Assembly: GCF_027596085.1 (NCBI RefSeq)
Contig: NC_072451.1
Location: 4,694,731 to 4,758,730 of the forward strand
Source of the DNA: Anoplopoma fimbria
Taxonomy: Eukaryota; Chordata; Actinopteri; Perciformes; Anoplopomatidae
Reading direction: 5' to 3'
DNA: 64,000 nt
Part shown: positions 40,516-64,000 of the stretch, piece by piece
Layout of the letters: the number at the start of each line of letters is the position of its first letter
Numbering within the stretch: position 1 is the stretch's first letter
Position numbers and translations under genes: made by a program
Notes under the pieces: model-generated
Database searches by the model: none
Told to the model about the DNA's origin: nothing
The model's input: only the letters and a program-made list of their open reading frames with translations

Positions 40516-40936
40516 ATTCAACCAGGGGATGCCAAACTTTTTGGCTTGGGACCCCATGTCTTGTTGGGGCCTTTTGTCAGGTGTCAGGGGATGATGGCTC
40601 CTCTAAAGATCTCAGATGGTTTCACGTAAATTGCTCATTTGCTTATTTATAATACTTATTTTGATCTTGTTTCTTTAACTATGTCTCTTGTTTGCACTAT
40701 CCTCTATGCTGCTGCAATCCTGTACATTTCCCTGCTGCGGGATCAATAAAGGATTATTTTATCTTATCTCTCTAAATAACTATACGAGGACCAAAGAGAT
40801 GAAAGTCTTCCAATATTTCACAGAAAATCATGGAAAAGATTACAGTAGGCTACAACAAAAATTCAAATTTTGCAATGCAACTTTGTTATTCATTAATTGT
40901 AGATGTCTTGTGACCCCCAATTTGGGAACAACTGAA
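40516..40936. repeat. Composite repeat with LINE-like tail
   Basis: The left part reads AACCAGGGGATGCCAAACTT then TTTGGCTTGGGACCCC; the right part, reversed, gives TTGGTTCAGTTGTTCCCAAA then TTGGGGGTCACAAG. This is a loose inverted-repeat pair of a kind common in fish genomes. Between them, CTGCTGCGGGATCAATAAAG and ATTATTTTATCTTATCT (about 40731-40770) look like the tail of a LINE. Confidence 0.5.
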
Positions 40937-41064
40937 CCAACTAGTGTTCTGACGTCTATCAGTGTACTGTCTCTTTAAGGGCATGTCCACAGTTTCACTT
41001 TACGTGCACCATGACGGCATTAGCTTAACGTCGGCTAACAAGTTGATTAAAAGAGTGCAATAAG

Positions 41065-41072
41065 TTACGTAA
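41065..41072. promoter_or_regulatory. TTACGTAA palindrome (PAR-bZIP-type site)
   Basis: An exact TTACGTAA lies about 820 bp upstream of the ACOT/BAAT start codon. Proteins of the HLF/TEF/DBP group bind this site. Function here is inference. Confidence 0.3.
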
Positions 41073-41197
41073 GATATTTAAAGCGAGTTAAAATATATTG
41101 GTTGGCATCTTCATGAACAAAAGAGAAGCGTAGAGCACCAACTACTGCTGCAGTTTGACTTTATTATTAGCTAATACAGTTCTCCCCCTTCATGTGC

Positions 41198-41242
41198 CGT
41201 AAATTGCGTTACGTGTCGTAAATTGCGTTACGTGTCGTAAAC
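41198..41242. repeat. 19-bp tandem repeat, CpG-bearing, 2.3 copies
   Basis: The unit CGTAAATTGCGTTACGTGT is repeated exactly at 41198-41216 and 41217-41235, then begins again. Each unit holds TTGCG and TTACGTG, which are bZIP-like half sites. Confidence 0.85.
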
Positions 41243-41501
41243 GGAATTTACAGCACGCTGAAGCCTTTTCACAATAAAAGTCTCACTACGGCGCATACGC
41301 AGCAAACTTATTTGTGTTCACAGGTAAAACATTTTTATTTATTAAAATTAAAATGCATCTGCAACAACAGTTTAAGGTCACAGGGGAAGCTGTTTAAATA
41401 TCGATAAGCTTCACTTAAAAAAAACAAAAAAAAAACGTTTGATAAACTATAATGACGTCACTGCTATTTCACAAGCAAAACAAATAAAACATTGTGTCAT
41501 G

Positions 41502-41621
41502 CATGCATGCTTCTGTCGTCGTTGTAAAAAGAAGTAGGAAATGCATATTATTTATTTGCTACTTTCAAATACTTTAATCTGGTATTTGCTACTTTTTACA
41601 ACGACGACACAAGGCATGCAT
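41502..41621. repeat. Imperfect inverted repeat (about 34-bp arms)
   Basis: The arm at 41502-41536 (with GTCGTCGTTGTAAAAAG) pairs with the arm at 41589-41621 (with CTTTTTACAACGACGAC) around a loop of about 50 bases. The loop itself repeats TTTGCTACTTT. Confidence 0.8.
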
Positions 41622-42702
41622 TGACAGCCCTTTTGCCTCGTGATCTCACCTGACTGAGAGGAAAAACTTGCCGCAATGAATAAAGAGAGATCCGAAAGGA
41701 AACACAAGTTTTTTGAAATAGTTAAAGCCATCAGGACTGACCAGGCTGTGTCTGTTGACTGTGGATGGCAGTGCTGCTGCAGCCTCAGCCCCCACAAAAC
41801 AGACTGTTGCCCAAGTCGAGGTCATGTATGTAGGTCAAAGTCCTCTGGCAACCATACAGTCTTGTTTGGACCCCTTAAGTACTTATAAAGTTAAAATATA
41901 ATATACCAAATATTTTTGCTGTAGTATGTACAACGAAAATATATATAAATTCTGTGATCTCCCCAAAAACTTTAACTTTTGGAGATTTGTGGAGATTTGT
42001 AGATGTTTTGGCCTCACATCGCCATCTCTTGGCAAAAGTGAATAATGACAAGATCCTGAGAGAAGGCTGAGCTGAGGATAAACTTATTCCTCTGTGACAT
42101 AGATATCTATTCTCCAAAAGCTATATATATGCATATATTGCATTGCAAGTTCCTTCCAAGCCCACATATGCCATCCTTCTGCTGTAAAATACTCACTATA
42201 GCACCAAATGTGTGCACTAGTGAAAACACTGTGTACTCCTGTTTGAGTTGCATTTGCTGAAAACGACAGCGCTAAACTGTTGCTCCGCCTTAAATAAAAA
42301 TAAAACAATAAATTAGCGAGTTATTTCTTTGAAGAATATTATTCTTAGACCACAGGATTTGAGTGCCAAAGACCGGGTAGGAGAGTCAGAGATTAGTGAG
42401 AGATGGACTAACACACTGGTCTTTGTGTGTGTGATTTATTGACAATAATAATATAGAATAACACCAGCCTAATGTATATTTTAAGAGCGTTTGAAGGTGT
42501 TCGTGTCGGAATAACAGCTTTACTTTAAACATAGTTATACAAAGTTTAATTTCTAAACCTTACATTTATGTTTGCCGTAAATCACTGAGCCAAAAACTCA
42601 TACATTCTGCAGCATCATTCTCTAGTTGTACTAAATGTACTTACATTCTGTTAAAGGAAAAGTCCAATATTTGCCTAACTATCGCTTTATGTTTTCTATA
42701 TA

Positions 42703-42938
42703 CAGTACCAGTCAAAAGTTTGGACACACCTTCTCATTCAATGGTTTTTCTTTCTTTTTTTATTTTTCTTTTTTTTCTACATTGTAGATTAATATTGAAG
42801 ACATCCAAACTATGAAGGAACACATATGGAATTATGTGGTAAACAAACAAATGCTCAACAAACCAGAATATGTTTTATATTTTAGATTCTTCAAAGTAGT
42901 TGAATGAGAAGATGTGTCCAAACTTTTGACTGGTACTG
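42703..42938 (+). mobile_element. Tc1-like MITE, copy 5
   Basis: Complete element with TA at both sides (42701-42702 and 42939-42940). It lies between the svil 3' end and the ACOT/BAAT gene. Confidence 0.87.
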
Positions 42939-43534
42939 TATTCTGCTGTCACATGTGCCAACAGTCAGCTGACATTGCAGAGCAGTAACACACTGTACTG
43001 TTCTGTAAATAGTATTTAGTACGTTAGACTTTGGACCTTCTGCTGGGAGAGAGATATCTCGAGGACTAGATTTGTGATGGTGTTGTTTGGTATTGTGCAT
43101 GGTTATGAACCATAAACCAAACAAACTTGTTTCTACAGCTGAGGATTTTGCACAAAACCCCCAACAAGTAGAAGTGTAGAATTTCATTGTAATCGATTAC
43201 ATTTGTAGAATAACTCTAATTTGCATGCAGATCAGGGCCCTTTTTCTTTTTCAGAAGTAGTTCAATGCTAACATTATCAGGCTAAAATAATCCTGTTAAT
43301 TCTTATCAAGCTAACTGGGTTCTTTAAATGCAGTTAGAGGATTGATTCATTAGTCCTGGGTCGAGTTATCTAGAATAACAGTGCACACTTTTTTTAAAAT
43401 AAAGACAAAAATGCGTAGAGTTGAAGCATTATTATCTCCTAAACCAGACAATAATTTGACTTATGCACCTTGTTGAAAATGAACCACCGTGTTCAAACAA
43501 ATGAAACAGGAAACACAGAGCGACACGTGGTTTG

Positions 43535-43769
43535 AATTGAGCATTATTGTGATTTATTTCACTATGTCTTATATCACAAAGAAAGTCTTTAAAAATGCAG
43601 ACTAGAATTTCTGTATATAAACTGTACACAAAAAGCAAGGCACTATACATTCAGAGCTGCTGCTTCTCCTTCTCCAACAAGTCAAACCTTTACAAGCCAA
43701 GAGTCACTTCAGCAGTTTGACACCATCGAGCAACAGGAGTTCGCTACGAGGCCTGACAGCATCCAGAGA

Positions 43770-43805
<36 letters not shown>

Positions 43806-44293
43806 TCACAACATCTGACGCGACAGTTTTTTTTTACATAGATACACACACATTTACACAAATCAACAATACACACAAACATTATATACAATCGCACACA
43901 CACACATACACGACCGAAGCATGGCACTCCGACACCAAGCGCCCTAGTGTGCACATTTTCATCGATAAGTCCACGAGTGGTGACTTTAGTGTTTGGAGGA
44001 GACTCCAAATACACAGCAACACCATGTATGAACCGAATAAGGGTGTTTTTAAACCTTCTCTTACACCGTGTGAATTTCATTTATGTTATGTAATGAAGTT
44101 GAAAGGTAAAACATGACTATAAGCAAGGCGAGTCGCTCTCCAGTCTCGTCCTTCGTGTACGTTTTCTTCAGATTCTGATACTTTCTGTCCCAATGTCCTC
44201 GCCTGTTGCCAACTAAACAGGTTCCTCCTGTTTCTCCATCTCCACTGTCCTTTTTATTTCTTATCCGCTTCCTCCTTCGATTGAAAAACTTCC
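43535..44293 (-). other. svil: svil 3' untranslated region
   Basis: It runs from the svil stop codon towards the first AATAAA on the minus strand (plus TTTATT at 43553-43558). It contains a run of about 31 T on the sense strand (plus A run, roughly 43771-43801). The exact cleavage site is a guess. Confidence 0.5.
43553..43558 (-). terminator. svil: Candidate svil poly(A) signal AATAAA
   Basis: Canonical hexamer on the svil strand about 740 nt after the stop codon. No competing hexamer with better context was noted in between. Confidence 0.45.
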
Positions 44294-62201
<17,908 letters not shown>

Positions 62202-64000
62202 CTGTCATGAAACAACAAAAATACATTTAGATAAGGGCAGTTAGCCGATATTTTCTATTCGTTATTAAACCTCAACTCCACAGACAAACCATTGGGTCAG
62301 TCATTACATGCTCCAATGTTTCCCTTAAACTGTGTTTTAAAGTTTAAAAGATACAAAATACAGTATTTGGGTTTAAATTTAAGATAATGGATAATACATC
62401 TAGGATTATATCCATTTCATGGAACCGTGCAGCAAAAAACATGGAGTCTTGGGTTTGAATATTCAATTTAGTGTGAACATCATACAGCTTGAAAGAAGAG
62501 GTGGAACAACCTGATACAAATATATATGTGATACTATTAGATTGGGTGGATTTCACTGAGCCTTCCTTGACATTTCTGTATTTGTGCATGATTCACTATA
62601 ACATCACCTGTCTCATTATGTCAAATAAACTAAAGTACATTAAAAAAGAAAGATTTTTTTCAAACTCACGGCTACTTAAGGGGGAAATTGAAATTTTGCC
62701 TTGCAATATTGGTTTTAATTACAGGAGGATGTCTATGGAACATCATTTTTCTCAGCCAAGCAACTGTATAACAGTGTGTCATCAGATTGACCAAACATGT
62801 AGTGACCATGTACATCTAGAATCAAACCAAAACATATTTAACAACAGGTGAAACCAGAATAAAACTCACAGGAGCTCAATAACTTCAGAAGACACTGGTC
62901 AAACCTGAACATTTTTCCAAGTAAAATACCCAAAGAAACAGGCAGAGTAAGGAAAGACAGGAATATATTTAGTTTTAACTATGTCAAACAATCTGCTAAT
63001 AGTGTTTTGGTGTAATGGGTGTGAACCTCTTGAATTGCTAACATGTATGCTAATGAGCAACATGTGCTCAGCATAACCCTGTGAGTATATTTCAGGGTCT
63101 GACAGTCATTGTGATCAACCTGTCATTAAAAAAATATTCATATAAAGGGGACAAAAAAACGGTTCTGTGTTTAGAAAATAATCATTCAAGAGTGAAAAAC
63201 CAGGTCAGAGCTTTCCGCTTTACAAACAGCAAACAGGACCGTTGAAAAAAGGAGCCCGTAAAAAGCGCTGATAACGGATGGCTGAGGGGTAAAAGAAAGT
63301 ATGTCATCATCTCAGCTGCTTGAGTGTGGACAGGGCAGAAATGAGGGCATTGTGAGGAATACATCTCAGAGCTCACTGCTGGCTGGGAGGAGAAACACTA
63401 ATGTTCCTAAAAATGAATCTCTCTCACCTACAAAAATGGCAAAGTGTGGAACAAACCTACAAACTGCATGGAAGAGCAGTTTGCCTGATTCTGTCAAACG
63501 CTGCTAATTTATGAAGCACTGACTCAGTGTCCAGTTTGTATCTCGTAAAGAGCTGAGCTCTGACTGGATCCTGGATTTGTGAATGGAACCAAGGCTCTTT
63601 TGTGACCCTGGCTTTGCTAGGTGTTTGGTTTCAAGCACTCTATCCACTGCCTTTATTTTGGATCGGCCTTCATTTTTGGGGCCCTGTTATTATTTGACAA
63701 TATGCAGCAAAGTGGGGGTCATTGTTGTTGTTTTTTGCATGGTCACTGAACACACTATTGACCATAATGCATGTGTGAAAGCGCCTTGTATGTCTCTCCT
63801 ATTGTGTCTCTCACATCTGGCACGACTGCTGAACATTTTGCTATGTTATAAAGTTACAGAGAGGGTCTCCTTTTCAGTCTGTTTGCAGATGTTCACAAAT
63901 AAAGTAAGTATTGTTTTAGTTTTGATCTGTCTCTTTCTAGACAGAAAGGGGGCCTCGATACGAGTTATGGGGGAAATAAAAGCTCAGAAGAGCGAATGGA
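62202..64000 (-). other. svil: svil intron reaching the right edge
   Basis: I searched the minus strand for further svil exons upstream of 62201 and found no splice-bounded frame with supervillin character. The stretch is AT-rich with no clear transposon ends. Confidence 0.5.

Noticed and set aside
63301..63507. Plus-strand frame of 68 codons near the right edge
   Set aside because: Considered as a svil or other exon, but it is on the wrong strand for svil, lacks splice borders and shows no recognisable motif.

Overview
This window is vertebrate nuclear DNA, almost certainly from a teleost fish and probably a percomorph. The evidence is: intron-split genes with GT/AG borders, very long (GT)n/(CA)n arrays, Tc1-like miniature inverted-repeat elements, fish-type LINE tails, and the proteins themselves. 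There is no operon structure, CRISPR, plasmid or phage. Most of the sequence is intergenic or intronic. All three supported genes lie on the minus strand.

Right third (about 43.5-62.2 kb): the 3' part of supervillin (svil). I resolved 24 coding exons by hand from splice borders. They join in one uninterrupted frame of 1137 residues, from an internal exon at 62201 to the villin-headpiece stop at 44294. The 5' part of the gene lies beyond the right edge.

Middle (38.56-40.25 kb): a complete three-exon gene of the acyl-CoA thioesterase / bile-acid-CoA:amino-acid N-acyltransferase (ACOT/BAAT) family. It is 423 aa, has a Ser-Asp-His triad and ends in Ala-Lys-Leu, a peroxisomal targeting tripeptide. 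A Tc1-like MITE ends 15 bp upstream of its ATG, and a fish dispersed repeat begins right at its stop codon.

Left end (below 5.1 kb): the first coding exon of zeb1 (4659-4716), its CpG-rich promoter region, and part of its first intron running off the left edge. That exon carries the RRKQANP motif, a NuRD-recruiting motif. SVIL and ZEB1 are also neighbours on human chromosome 10p11, so this is a conserved block. The ACOT/BAAT gene between them is not in the human interval.

From about 5.1 to 38.3 kb there is no gene I can support. It holds dinucleotide arrays, a three-copy tandem duplication, MITEs, a long TAC/CTA-rich simple tract, a perfect 19-bp hairpin and a few complex stretches that could be regulatory elements of zeb1 or svil. 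I found no convincing new biological system. The most useful leads are the transposon/gene junctions at the ACOT/BAAT gene, splice-site-adjacent dinucleotide repeats and a possible stop-containing microexon in svil, a THAP-domain relic inside a svil intron, and the perfect hairpin at 37.57 kb.
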